Assembly: GCF_937876455.1 (NCBI RefSeq)
Contig: NZ_CALFIG010000329.1
Coordinates: 1 to 7,035, forward strand
Source of the DNA: an uncultured Flavobacterium sp.
GTDB lineage: Bacteria > Bacteroidota > Bacteroidia > Flavobacteriales > Flavobacteriaceae
Length of the DNA stretch: 7,035 nucleotides
Reading direction: 5' to 3'
Part shown: positions 1 to 5,771 of the stretch, piece after piece
How the letters are laid out: every line of letters begins with the position of its first letter
Position numbering within the stretch: the first letter of the stretch is position 1
Program-made: the position numbers and the translations under genes
Notes under the pieces: generated by a model
Database searches by the model: none
What the model was told of the DNA's origin: nothing
Seen by the model: only the letters and a program-made list of their open reading frames with translations

Positions 1-2
1 TC

Positions 3-287
3 AGCAACTCAGACGAGTTAAAAGGCATGGTTAAAGCCTTTCTTTACGACAAGGTGGATAGTAAAAGGTGCTTAAACATACCTAGCGTATATTTTCACAT
101 TAACGGCAACTATTACGCTACAATTCAATTTTGTTACGAGCAAACCGACAAGCTAAGTAAAATGGCAGAAATTGAAATAGCAATCAAAAAGTCCGACACC
201 TGCTATGAAATAAAAGAGAAAGTAAACGAGGCTATCCGAGAAATAGAAGAAGCAGAGTATAACGACTTAACACATAAAGACTACTAA
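3..287 (+). CDS. Unknown protein, probably cut at the left edge
   Basis: I do not recognise this protein. The first ATG is at 27 and would give 86 residues, but the same frame stays open back to the window edge and its upstream residues (SNSDELKG) read like ordinary protein. The real start is therefore probably outside the window, and the entry is treated as 5'-partial. The visible part has a beta-like N-terminal half (residues such as VYFHINGNYYATIQF) and a charged helical C-terminal half rich in Glu and Lys. There is no signal peptide or membrane segment. The stop lies one base before the start of the next gene, so it sits in the same operon as the DnaA-domain protein. No function can be given. 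Confidence 0.7.
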   Translation, partial: SNSDELKGMVKAFLYDKVDSKRCLNIPSVYFHINGNYYATIQFCYEQTDKLSKMAEIEIAIKKSDTCYEIKEKVNEAIREIEEAEYNDLTHKDY

Positions 288-288
288 A

Positions 289-912
289 ATGTACATTACA
301 AAAGAACAGGCTTTAGAAAAAATACTTGCATACGTTGCTGAAAGTTATAATGTCGAGCCAGAGCAAATAAAGTTAGAATCTAGAATATCAGAACTAACCT
401 ACCCTAGACACTTATATTGCTACTTGGCTAATAAGGTTAAAATTAACGCTAGTTTAGGCTTAATTTCTGGCGTAATAGACAGAAACCATGCAACCGCAAT
501 ACATTCAATATCTAAGTGTAAAACCCTAATTAAAAGCGGTAAAATACAAAAATCAAGGGTAGATAAAATACTCAGTAAAATAATGTCAGATAACCAAATA
601 ACCAATTTGATTGTCGGACAAAAAATATCCACCGTTCAAGTAAAAAGAAAGATGAAAAAGAAAATCCGTAAATTGCCTGCTGTAAGTAAACCAGCCCCTA
701 AGATTAAAAGTAAATACGATAGCCTTTTAAAATTTGAAGAGTTGGAATGTTTCTTTGCCCAAGCGGGCATTAACGCCTCAGGATGCTGCAAAGAAGCGGG
801 AATAACAAACACGTATCTAGGGCTAATTATGAACAAAAAGCGGCCTATTACAAAAGGGTTTATTGAAAAGATGCTACCAGTAATGCAGAAATACGGCTTT
901 AAAATCAGCTAG
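289..912 (+). CDS. DnaA domain IV-like DNA-binding protein with a second C-terminal helical domain
   Basis: The 207-residue protein begins with a region (about residues 5-100) resembling the C-terminal DnaA-box-binding domain of the replication initiator DnaA. The signature is RNHATAIHS at residues 65-73, corresponding to the family's R-D-H-[ST]-T-V-x-x-A helix-turn-helix motif, preceded by YPRHLYCYLA at 38-47, which matches the R-x-[IL]-x-x-Y-L-x helix. The AAA+ ATPase module of full DnaA is absent. A basic linker (about 115-142, many Lys and Arg) leads to a second helical region at about 145-207 that looks like a small Xre-type helix-turn-helix, though this is weak. Such stand-alone DnaA-C proteins are common in Bacteroidetes phages. 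I infer a role in recognising an origin or competing with host DnaA. The motif is degenerate compared with the paralogue at 1981. Confidence 0.7.
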   Translation: MYITKEQALEKILAYVAESYNVEPEQIKLESRISELTYPRHLYCYLANKVKINASLGLISGVIDRNHATAIHSISKCKTLIKSGKIQKSRVDKILSKIMSDNQITNLIVGQKISTVQVKRKMKKKIRKLPAVSKPAPKIKSKYDSLLKFEELECFFAQAGINASGCCKEAGITNTYLGLIMNKKRPITKGFIEKMLPVMQKYGFKIS

Positions 913-935
913 TTGCGTAAATTTAACAAAATAAA

Positions 936-968
936 TTTGTTTGTTGGCTTTTAATTGTTGTATATTTG
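936..968 (+). promoter_or_regulatory. Bacteroidetes-type promoter
   Basis: The -7 element TATATTTG (961-968) fits the Bacteroidetes consensus TAnnTTTG exactly. A TTTG (936-939) and a TTG (941-943) lie 21 and 17 bases upstream, the usual place of the -33 element. It is in the 79-base gap after the DnaA-like gene, followed by an A-rich leader (970-991) and the ATG at 992. It probably drives the operon that starts there. This element is also the best sequence clue to the host phylum. Confidence 0.75.
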
Positions 969-991
969 TGTAACAATAAAAACGAAAAAAA

Positions 992-1207
992 ATGCAGTCA
1001 TTAACAGTTAAAACCAGATTTGAAGTTACCACAACATTTAATGGCAAGTTGTTTGCTGAGGTTGGCGATACCATTAAAGTATCAAACAGAGATAGTGAAC
1101 ATTACAATATTTTAAAAGTTAATCAAACGCCCGTTTTCTCTCGATGGATGCGTAAAAACTGGGTAAATGCTAAATGTAACCAACCGTGCAAACATCCCTT
1201 AAACTAG
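992..1207 (+). CDS. Small unknown protein, first gene after the promoter
   Basis: This 71-residue protein is not recognised. The start is well supported: the ATG follows an A-rich leader (AACGAAAAAAA) about 23 bases after the promoter -7 element. The N-terminal 45 residues look like a small beta-strand domain (TRFEVTTTFNGKLFAEVGDT then IKVSN and YNILKV). The C-terminal end is basic and contains two cysteines (CNQPC) near residues 62-66, too few for a clear zinc site. There is no signal peptide or membrane segment. As first gene of the transcript it may be a small early phage protein, but no function is assigned. Confidence 0.65.
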   Translation: MQSLTVKTRFEVTTTFNGKLFAEVGDTIKVSNRDSEHYNILKVNQTPVFSRWMRKNWVNAKCNQPCKHPLN

Positions 1208-1215
1208 CCCTTGCA

Positions 1216-1326
1216 ATGCAGGAAATCCGAGCAGACCTACCTAGATACTGGTATTTTCAGGAACTTGAAAGGAAGCGGAGAAAGTTTCAGCGTAGAAGCT
1301 GGGGGCAGAAAAAACGTGAAAGATGA
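1216..1326 (+). CDS. Very small basic ORF (36 aa)
   Basis: A short ORF fills the gap between the promoter-proximal gene and a membrane peptide. It encodes MQEIRADLPRYWYFQELERK followed by a strongly basic tail (many Arg and Lys, ending KKRER). Support is mainly positional: its stop TGA overlaps the ATG of the next ORF as ATGA at 1323-1326, the arrangement typical of coupled phage genes. An in-frame GTG at 1186 could extend it by ten codons into the end of the previous gene. The product is unknown; a nucleic-acid-binding peptide is possible from its charge, but this is only inference. Confidence 0.45.
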   Translation: MQEIRADLPRYWYFQELERKRRKFQRRSWGQKKRER

Positions 1327-1430
1327 AACTACTAATTTTACCAATACTTTCTTTAGCCTATCTAGTTTTTATAGTGGTTAAGGGGGTTAAAAACGCAAAG
1401 AGAAACAATGAAATCAACGGAATTAAATAA
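1323..1430 (+). CDS. Predicted single-span membrane micro-protein (35 aa)
   Basis: The ORF starts within the ATGA overlap with the previous ORF. Residues 2-19 are nearly all hydrophobic (KLLILPILSLAYLVFIVV) and form one predicted transmembrane helix. A short basic tail follows (KGVKNAKRNN), suggesting an Nout-Cin orientation by the positive-inside rule. It could also be read as an uncleaved signal sequence. It overlaps the next ORF by 23 bases in another frame. Small membrane peptides are common in phage early regions; the function is unknown. Confidence 0.45.
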   Translation: MKLLILPILSLAYLVFIVVKGVKNAKRNNEINGIK

Positions 1431-1506
1431 CGAACCAGACTGGGAGTTTTACGCTTTTTTAGCCTTTATTCTAATAATGGCGGCAGTCGCTTTAACACGT
1501 AACTAA
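1408..1506 (+). CDS. Predicted membrane micro-protein (32 aa)
   Basis: This short ORF encodes a polar, acidic N-terminus (MKSTELNNEPDWEF) and a hydrophobic C-terminal segment (YAFLAFILIMAAVALTRN) that can span a membrane once. It resembles a tail-anchored micro-protein. Its stop TAA overlaps the ATG of the YopX-family gene by one base (TAATG at 1504-1508), which supports translational coupling. The overlap with the ORF ending at 1430 lowers confidence that both are expressed. No family is recognised. Confidence 0.45.
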   Translation: MKSTELNNEPDWEFYAFLAFILIMAAVALTRN

Positions 1507-1904
1507 TGGAAAACAGAGAAATTAAATTTAGGGGTTGGTTTCAGGGAATAAATGGTCAAGAATATTGGGCTTATGGCTATTTAGTGAAACAAATAAGTGG
1601 AAATTGGGAAATAGTTGATGGGGATACCTCGTGGACTGTTGACAATGTAGGCCAATACACGGGGCTTAAAGACAAAAACGGAAAAGAAATTTACGAGGGC
1701 GATATTTTATTAGATGATTCTATTAAGGCTAAATGTAGTGTTGTTTTTGGCTCATACCCAACTCTGAAAGACGATTACGGCTATGAAGAAAGAAGTCCTA
1801 AATTTTGCGTTCTATGGAGTGATAAAAGTGGGTATTCTGAAATAAATAAATATGATATTAAGGTTATCGGAAATATTCATGAAACCCCAGAACTTTTAAA
1901 ATGA
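1506..1904 (+). CDS. YopX family protein
   Basis: The 132-residue protein matches the YopX family, small proteins widespread in phages and prophages of Firmicutes and Bacteroidetes whose function is not settled. The diagnostic elements are in order: REIKFRGW at residues 4-11; the central block VGQYTGLKDKNGKEIYEGDI at 48-67, close to the family's Q-[FY]-T-G-[LI]-x-D-x-x-G-x-x-I-[YF]-E-G-D; and VIGNIHETPELL at 120-131, the typical C-terminal ending. Length is normal for the family. Its start overlaps the stop of the preceding micro-ORF and its stop overlaps the start of the next, so it sits inside a coupled operon. The family is confident; the biological role is unknown. Confidence 0.93.
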   Translation: MENREIKFRGWFQGINGQEYWAYGYLVKQISGNWEIVDGDTSWTVDNVGQYTGLKDKNGKEIYEGDILLDDSIKAKCSVVFGSYPTLKDDYGYEERSPKFCVLWSDKSGYSEINKYDIKVIGNIHETPELLK

Positions 1905-1984
1905 ACACACTATTTTTAATACTATTATTCTCCGCAATTATCGGTGGATTAGCTGGGGCAATTTTACTAAACTTAAAGAAATGA
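1901..1984 (+). CDS. Single-span membrane micro-protein (27 aa)
   Basis: The ORF begins in the ATGA overlap with the YopX gene (1901-1904) and ends in another ATGA overlap with the DnaA-domain gene (1981-1984). Because it exactly bridges two well-supported genes with four-base overlaps at both ends, it is likely translated. Almost the whole peptide is hydrophobic (LFLILLFSAIIGGLAGAILL), with a GGLAG small-residue motif of the kind that packs transmembrane helices, and it ends in NLKK. It is probably an inner-membrane peptide of unknown function. Confidence 0.6.
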   Translation: MNTLFLILLFSAIIGGLAGAILLNLKK

Positions 1985-2511
1985 ACAGACACGAAGTATT
2001 AATGGCAATCCTAGACATGGTTTGCAGGGAGTTGGGGCAAGACCCAGAAGAAGTAAAAAAGGGGTCAAGATACCCAGACAAAGTAGAAGCTAGGCACATT
2101 TATTTTTACCTTGCTAGGCAGCACTCAAACGGCTATAATACTAAAGAACTTGGCAGAAGTTTAGGTAAAGACCACGCAACCGTAATAGCGGCAACTAAAA
2201 AGATTAACGGTCTAATGCAAGTTGAGGCTGGTTACAGAGAAAAAATGAACCGCTTTTTAGTAATGTTTTCTAACGAATTTGGTATTAATAAACCAATGCC
2301 AAAAGTAGAGCCAATAGTAACACAAAGGGCGGCTTTATTAATTGCTAAGAACGAGGAACTAACCAAAGAAGTTGAGGAATTGAGGGTGCAAAACGACTAC
2401 AAATCCGAGCAGTTAAAGGAATATATGCACCGACTTAATGCAGTCGAGGCTCAGAACGCAATATTAGAAAGTCAAAATAAATTGTTAAAAGACTTGCAGA
2501 AACAAAATTAG
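1981..2511 (+). CDS. DnaA domain IV protein with C-terminal coiled coil
   Basis: Residues 1-95 form a clear DnaA C-terminal domain. YPDKVEARHIYFYLAR (31-46) corresponds to the R-x-P-x-x-V-x-A-R-x-x-x-x-Y-L helix, and LGRSLGKDHATVIAATKKI (57-75) to the signature helix-turn-helix that reads the DnaA box. After a short linker, residues 115-176 are a heptad-rich coiled coil ending in QNKLLKDLQKQN. No ATPase module is present, so it cannot act as a complete initiator. In Bacteroidetes phages such proteins occur beside recombination genes; I infer binding to DnaA-box-like sites at a phage origin or competition with host DnaA, with the coiled coil giving dimerisation. It matches the family better than the paralogue at 289. 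Confidence 0.9.
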   Translation: MNRHEVLMAILDMVCRELGQDPEEVKKGSRYPDKVEARHIYFYLARQHSNGYNTKELGRSLGKDHATVIAATKKINGLMQVEAGYREKMNRFLVMFSNEFGINKPMPKVEPIVTQRAALLIAKNEELTKEVEELRVQNDYKSEQLKEYMHRLNAVEAQNAILESQNKLLKDLQKQN

Positions 2512-2524
2512 TTTATTAATTTAG
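2494..2524 (+). promoter_or_regulatory. Possible weaker promoter before the coiled-coil gene
   Basis: TTG at 2494-2496 and TAATTTAG at 2517-2524 are 20 bases apart. The second element differs from TAnnTTTG at one position. The leader that follows (AACATAAAACAACGGAAAAA then ATG at 2547) resembles the leader of the gene at 992. The -33 part lies inside the end of the DnaA-domain gene. It would give the recombination block its own transcript. Confidence 0.35.
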
Positions 2525-2546
2525 CAACATAAAACAACGGAAAAAA

Positions 2547-2780
2547 ATGAGTTTAACGGAGAAAATACTAGAAAGTACAGAGAAGCAATTAACCGAGGCT
2601 ATAAGGGCTAAAAACGAGTTAATCGAAGCTAACACAAAACTAAGGTTGAAGAATGTACAGTTAGAACTTGACCTTAAAAACTTGCGGGAGGTTCACGCTA
2701 AAATGCTGCAAGAAAGTATCGAGCTTAACCAACAGGTGCAAACGTATTTAGAATTAACTAAACAATTAGAAAAAAAGTAA
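2547..2780 (+). CDS. Small coiled-coil protein
   Basis: The 77-residue protein is almost entirely one amphipathic helix: Leu, Ile and Val recur at heptad spacing from residue 3 to the end and are separated by Glu, Lys, Gln and Asn, with no Pro, Gly, Cys or Trp. It should form a parallel or antiparallel coiled coil. It resembles the coiled-coil tail of the DnaA-domain protein just upstream, so a partner interaction between the two is possible, but this is inference. The A-rich leader before the ATG supports the start. The stop is one base before the GTG of the next gene. No enzyme motif is present and no family name can be given. Confidence 0.7.
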   Translation: MSLTEKILESTEKQLTEAIRAKNELIEANTKLRLKNVQLELDLKNLREVHAKMLQESIELNQQVQTYLELTKQLEKK

Positions 2781-2781
2781 A

Positions 2782-3048
2782 GTGGAAATTTCTGGAATAA
2801 TTAAGCTAATCCGACCAACGGAACAACCATCGGAGAAATTCATCAAAAGAGAATTAATACTAACGACAGACGCTAGTACCCCATACCCACAGCATATAAG
2901 TTTACTTGCTGTGAATAAAAACACAAGTATGCTGAACGCCTTTACAGAAGGGCAAGAGGTGGTGTGTAGTGTAAATCTTAAAGGAAAAGAATACAACGGA
3001 AAGTACTATAATACCTTAGAAATTTGGAAAATAACGCTAATAAATTAA
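2782..3048 (+). CDS. DUF3127-like OB-fold protein, GTG start
   Basis: The 88-residue protein resembles the DUF3127 family, short beta-rich proteins of Bacteroidetes and their phages with a likely OB-fold and presumed single-stranded DNA binding. The family pattern is visible: a start of the type M-E-[IL]-x-G-x-I-K, then FIKRELILTT (about 20-29), YPQHISLLA (about 35-43), a hydrophilic turn followed by FTEGQEVVCSVNLKGKEYN (about 53-71) and a closing strand with Y-Y-N-T-L-E-I-W. It starts with GTG one base after the previous stop; no in-frame ATG keeps the first strand. Lying immediately before the ERF annealing gene, it may serve as the phage's SSB-like partner. The family call is from recall of its pattern, so moderately sure. 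Confidence 0.75.
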   Translation: MEISGIIKLIRPTEQPSEKFIKRELILTTDASTPYPQHISLLAVNKNTSMLNAFTEGQEVVCSVNLKGKEYNGKYYNTLEIWKITLIN

Positions 3049-3050
3049 GC

Positions 3051-3572
3051 ATGGAAACCAACGGAATAAATGAAAAAATGTTTGAATTTCAAAAACGAGT
3101 TCAGGCAATTAAAAAGGATGCTAAAAACCCTCACTTTAAAAACACTTACGCAAGTCTTAACCAGATACTAAGCGAGGTTAAACCCCTGCTTACAGAAGTT
3201 GGCTTAGTGCTTACACAGCCCGTACAGGGGAATAAGGTAATAACTATGGTGGTTTGCACTAAGTCTGGTCAATCTTTTTGCTCTGAAATAGACCTACCAA
3301 CAGGATTAACACCTCAACAAATAGGCTCTGCAATTACTTACTACCGTAGGTACACAATTAGCGGCCTTTTAAGCCTAGAAACAGAAGATGACGATGGTAG
3401 TGATGCCTCACTAAACATAGGCGACAAAAGAGCGTGGTTAAATGAAAATACCGAGGTTTTTAAACAAGCTGTTGCATACTTAAAAAATGGTGGTTTAATT
3501 GGTGAGGTTGAGAAAAAGTATAAAATGACCGAAAAAACCAAAGAATCGTTAATTACTGAGGCGGCAAAGTAA
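3051..3572 (+). CDS. erf: ERF-family single-strand annealing protein
   Basis: The 173-residue protein has the hallmarks of the ERF superfamily (P22 Erf type), recombinases that anneal complementary single strands during phage genome circularisation and repair. NPHFKNTYASLNQIL (26-40) matches the conserved N-P-x-F-K-[SN]-x-Y-A-x-L-x-x-[IV] block. IGSAITYYRRYTISGLLSL (91-109) matches the G-S-A-[IL]-T-Y-x-[RK]-R-Y-x-L-x-x-L core, followed by the acidic ETEDDDGSD stretch. The last 55 residues are a helical tail. A TTG at 3024 could start nine codons earlier, but it would overlap the preceding gene by 25 bases. The ATG at 3051 lies two bases after that gene's stop and is preferred. The neighbours DUF3127 and NinG fit a recombination cassette. 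Confidence 0.93.
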   Translation: METNGINEKMFEFQKRVQAIKKDAKNPHFKNTYASLNQILSEVKPLLTEVGLVLTQPVQGNKVITMVVCTKSGQSFCSEIDLPTGLTPQQIGSAITYYRRYTISGLLSLETEDDDGSDASLNIGDKRAWLNENTEVFKQAVAYLKNGGLIGEVEKKYKMTEKTKESLITEAAK

Positions 3573-3830
3573 ATGGAATTTAACCCCGTAATAGAAGAAT
3601 TTGAACCAGCACCAGAGGTAACGCAAATTGAATACATAGAACAACTATTAAAAAGTTCTACTATTCCTTTTGAATTGAACGAGTATTTTTATCAAAGGCT
3701 TAAACTTTTAACGGATTTAGAGGCTAGAGATTTGATAGATTATCTAGAAAAAAGGCAGGTAAATAGGATTCATGCGGGGTTAAATTTTAATATGACTTAC
3801 TCTAAAAAGTTTTTAAAAGAATCAATATGA
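3573..3830 (+). CDS. Unknown helical protein after erf
   Basis: The 85-residue protein is not recognised. It starts on the base following the erf stop (TAAATG) and its own stop overlaps the next start (ATGA at 3827-3830), so expression is probably coupled to the recombination genes. The N-terminal 18 residues are acidic and proline-containing (FNPVIEEFEPAPEV). The rest is predicted helical with alternating Leu and charged residues. There is no Cys and no membrane segment. A helper or regulator of the annealing protein is conceivable only from position; nothing in the sequence shows it. Confidence 0.75.
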   Translation: MEFNPVIEEFEPAPEVTQIEYIEQLLKSSTIPFELNEYFYQRLKLLTDLEARDLIDYLEKRQVNRIHAGLNFNMTYSKKFLKESI

Positions 3831-4168
3831 GCGCATTTAGTACGGCATTAGACCACCTTGCAGAGCAAATAAAACTTTACAGGGCAACAAAGCCAAACGA
3901 TGGTAATACATTGGTAGAAATTAACCAGCAAATTACGGCTACTTTGCATTACCTAGAAAAAGAACGGGCGGAATACCATGCTAAATTTCAGCAGGAAATA
4001 GCTAATAATGTAAAAGCTGGGGATTCGGTTTCAAGGGCTGAAAACAAGGCTCATATAGCAGTACCAGAAATGTATCTTTTACGTAGGATAATGGATTCAG
4101 CCTATACGGTTTGCGATAGCATTAGAACTCAAGTAAGTTGGATTAAGTCAGGAATAGTTAACGTATGA
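3827..4168 (+). CDS. Unknown helical phage protein
   Basis: The 113-residue protein is mostly helical, with a central charged segment (YLEKERAEYHAKFQQEIANN) likely to be coiled coil. Its C-terminal helix (about residues 84-108) contains YLLRRIMDSAYTVCDSIRTQ. It overlaps its neighbours by four bases on each side (3827-3830 and 4165-4168), so it is a genuine member of the erf to ninG operon. I do not recognise a family. The compact helical layout resembles small structural or accessory replication proteins, but no motif allows a functional statement. Confidence 0.75.
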   Translation: MSAFSTALDHLAEQIKLYRATKPNDGNTLVEINQQITATLHYLEKERAEYHAKFQQEIANNVKAGDSVSRAENKAHIAVPEMYLLRRIMDSAYTVCDSIRTQVSWIKSGIVNV

Positions 4169-4773
4169 TTAAACGCAAACTTAAACCCTGTGTAATATGC
4201 GGCAAGCCTGTGTATAAAATAGGGGCTAAGGTGTGTTCTATCAACTGTTCACTAGAGTACAATTTACAGCACCCAGAGGAAGTAAAAAACTTTGTTCGGG
4301 AATTGCAGAAAAAACGGGATAGGGCAGAGAAAAAAGTATTAAAGCAGAAGTTTAAAACCCTAACCGAATACGAAAATGAAGCTAAGGCAACGTTTCAAAA
4401 GTGGGTACGTTTTCGGGATGTTGATTTGAATTGCATATCGTGTACTAAAACCTCAAACAGATATGATGCTGGACATTTTTTTCCAAGTGGAGTATATAGC
4501 GGGCTAATTTTTCACCCGTGGAATGTGAATAAGCAATGCTCTTTTTATTGCAATAAGATGCACTCTGGCAACCTAATCGAATACCGAATAAGACTAGCAA
4601 AGAAGTACGGGGAAATAGCTGTAAAATGGCTTGAAGATAACAAAGACAGGCTAAGAACCTACAAGTACACAAAAGAACAGTTAACCGAAATAAACGAGTT
4701 CTACAAAGCAAAGATTAAAAACAACGACTTTAAAAACGATTTTGAATTTTGGCAGAGGGTTATGTTTGGTTAA
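4165..4773 (+). CDS. ninG: NinG-like (Rap) phage recombination protein
   Basis: The 202-residue protein matches lambda NinG/Rap, an accessory nuclease-like recombination protein acting on branched DNA, in both length and layout. The N-terminus has a four-cysteine zinc site (C9-x2-C12, C24-x3-C28). A basic helical linker (about 45-65) follows, then the core: CISC at 90-93, DAGHF at 101-105, NVNKQC at 120-125, C129, and HSGN at 133-136, an HNH-like metal-binding arrangement. A helical C-terminus closes it. Its start overlaps the previous gene by ATGA. Its stop TAA is also the first three bases of inverted-repeat site 1, making this gene the boundary between the phage operon and the cassette-like array. 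The family call is firm; nuclease activity in this copy is inferred. Confidence 0.9.
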   Translation: MIKRKLKPCVICGKPVYKIGAKVCSINCSLEYNLQHPEEVKNFVRELQKKRDRAEKKVLKQKFKTLTEYENEAKATFQKWVRFRDVDLNCISCTKTSNRYDAGHFFPSGVYSGLIFHPWNVNKQCSFYCNKMHSGNLIEYRIRLAKKYGEIAVKWLEDNKDRLRTYKYTKEQLTEINEFYKAKIKNNDFKNDFEFWQRVMFG

Positions 4774-4841
4774 CGTATCGCAGCTATACGCAGTTGTGAG
4801 TTGGCTTTGAGCGTTGGGGAAATTGCGTATAGGTGCTGTTA
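4771..4841 (+). repeat. attC-like site 1 (short form)
   Basis: The site opens with TAACGTATC and ends with TGTTA. The stem arms GCAGCTATACGCA (4780-4792) and TGCGTATAGGTGC (4824-4836) pair at 12 of 13 positions, around a 31-base loop. The left part is close to site 4 (both TAACGTAT, then GCTATACG), so it belongs to the same family, although it is only 71 bases long and lacks the shared loop motif. Following GTTA (4838-4841), a new unit begins. Its first three bases are the ninG stop codon. Confidence 0.65.
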
Positions 4842-5768
4842 CCTGCTGGTGCGGTTATTTAGCAGGATGTTGATTTGAAAACGAATAGAAAATTTAAAAA
4901 GTTTTAGCGATGAAATATATGGGAAGTAAAAATCGGATAGCAAAAGAAATACTACCGATAATGTTAAAAGAACGAGGGCAAAGAACTTGGGTTGAGCCTT
5001 TTGTTGGTGGAGGAAATATGATTGATAAGGTGCAAGGCAAAAGAATAGGTGCAGACCTAAACGAATATGTTATTGCTTTACTTAATGAAATGAGTAAACC
5101 GACTTTTGTTGCTCCTGAAATAAGCGAAGTAAAATACAACGAGTTAAAATCGAATAAACAATTATATGAAAAGTGGGTTGTTGGTTATGCAGGAACTCAA
5201 TTAAGTTTTGGTGCTACTTGGTTTGGTAGTTACAGACGTGATAATTTAGGTAAAAGGAACTATTGTTTAGAGGCACAAACTAATGTAAATAAGCAAAGCA
5301 AAAACCTACAAGGTGTTGAATTTATATATAGTAGTTATGATAGCTTAGAAGTGCCTGAAAATAGTTTTATTTACTGTGACCCACCATACCAAACCGAAGC
5401 AACAAAAGGGAAGTATAAAGACGATTTTAACCACGAAAGATTTTGGCAATGGTGTAGAGATATGGCAACAAAAGGACACATTGTTTACGTAAGTGAATAC
5501 AATGCACCTGACGATTTTGAATGTGTGTGGCAAAAGGCAATAAACCAAAGGATGAATAATAATGTTCAGACAAGTAAAGCTGTGGAAAAACTTTTTAAAT
5601 TTTCTCCCGCAAATGTCCAATAGTAGTAGTATCGTAGCACTTGCAGGTAACGTTTACGGCTTTGCGATGGTGGGGTTTCAAGGCACAAATGTTCAACCCA
5701 CAACTAATGTTTAATAGAATTACAAATGATGAATTTACAACTTCCGCCCCACTATTGCAAAACCGATG
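4839..5768 (+). mobile_element. Cassette-like unit A (D12 methyltransferase)
   Basis: Boundaries are placed at G/TT of the GTTA closing sites 1 and 2, by analogy with the integron crossover point. The sequence at the start, GTTACCTGCTGGTGC (4838-4852), is complementary to GCACTTGCAGGTAAC (5637-5651) at the end, 13 of 15. The unit carries one + strand gene, a 70-base leader before it and no integrase. In a circularised cassette these two ends would come together to form one complete site. Confidence 0.65.
4910..5623 (+). CDS. D12-class N6-adenine DNA methyltransferase
   Basis: The 237-residue protein is a Dam-like alpha-group enzyme that transfers a methyl group from S-adenosylmethionine to adenine N6. 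It begins with the family's K-Y-M-G-S-K-x-R (residues 2-9). Motif I, the AdoMet site, is VEPFVGGGNM (28-37), followed by the acidic GADLNE (47-52). Catalytic motif IV is DPPY (157-160), inside FIYCDPPYQT. A helical C-terminal part is slightly shorter than in Escherichia coli Dam. No restriction endonuclease is encoded beside it, so it looks like an orphan methylase. It is the only gene of cassette-like unit A. Three consecutive TAG codons (5621-5629) close the frame. A TTGATTTG at 4870-4877 resembles a -7 element, but no good -33 element was found. The target site cannot be deduced. Confidence 0.93.
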   Translation: MKYMGSKNRIAKEILPIMLKERGQRTWVEPFVGGGNMIDKVQGKRIGADLNEYVIALLNEMSKPTFVAPEISEVKYNELKSNKQLYEKWVVGYAGTQLSFGATWFGSYRRDNLGKRNYCLEAQTNVNKQSKNLQGVEFIYSSYDSLEVPENSFIYCDPPYQTEATKGKYKDDFNHERFWQWCRDMATKGHIVYVSEYNAPDDFECVWQKAINQRMNNNVQTSKAVEKLFKFSPANVQ

Positions 5769-5771
5769 TTA
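5648..5771 (+). repeat. attC-like site 2
   Basis: The site opens TAACGTTTAC and closes GATGTTA. Stem arms are 5658-5675 and 5747-5764, pairing at 15 of 18 positions, ending GGTGGGG against CCCCAC. Mismatched positions G5666/T5756 and G5669/T5753 are G.T on this strand and recur in sites 3 and 4. The 71-base loop contains the shared motif ending ATTACAAATGATGAAT. The closing GTTA supplies the A of the ATG at 5771. Confidence 0.7.

Noticed and set aside
4157..4778. A 10-base direct repeat GTTAACGTAT (4157-4166 and 4769-4778) flanking ninG, suggesting ninG itself could be a cassette.
   Set aside because: No inverted-repeat stem lies before 4157, the upstream copy is inside a coupled gene overlap, and the end complementarity is limited to the palindrome GTTAAC. 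Ten-base repeats are expected by chance in a window of this size.
4771..4841. Site 1 as a simple rho-independent terminator of the phage operon.
   Set aside because: There is no T-run after the stem, the loop is long (31 bases) and its outer ends match the other three sites.
420..5620. Several antisense open frames of 66-98 codons on the - strand.
   Set aside because: They lie opposite well-supported + strand genes, show no recognisable motif, and have the composition expected of complements of AT-rich coding sequence.
5726..5770. ATG at 5726 (or 5729) as start of the beta-type methyltransferase.
   Set aside because: It lies in the loop of site 2, in sequence shared with site 3, and belongs to the preceding unit. 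The family's N-terminal pattern begins after 5771.
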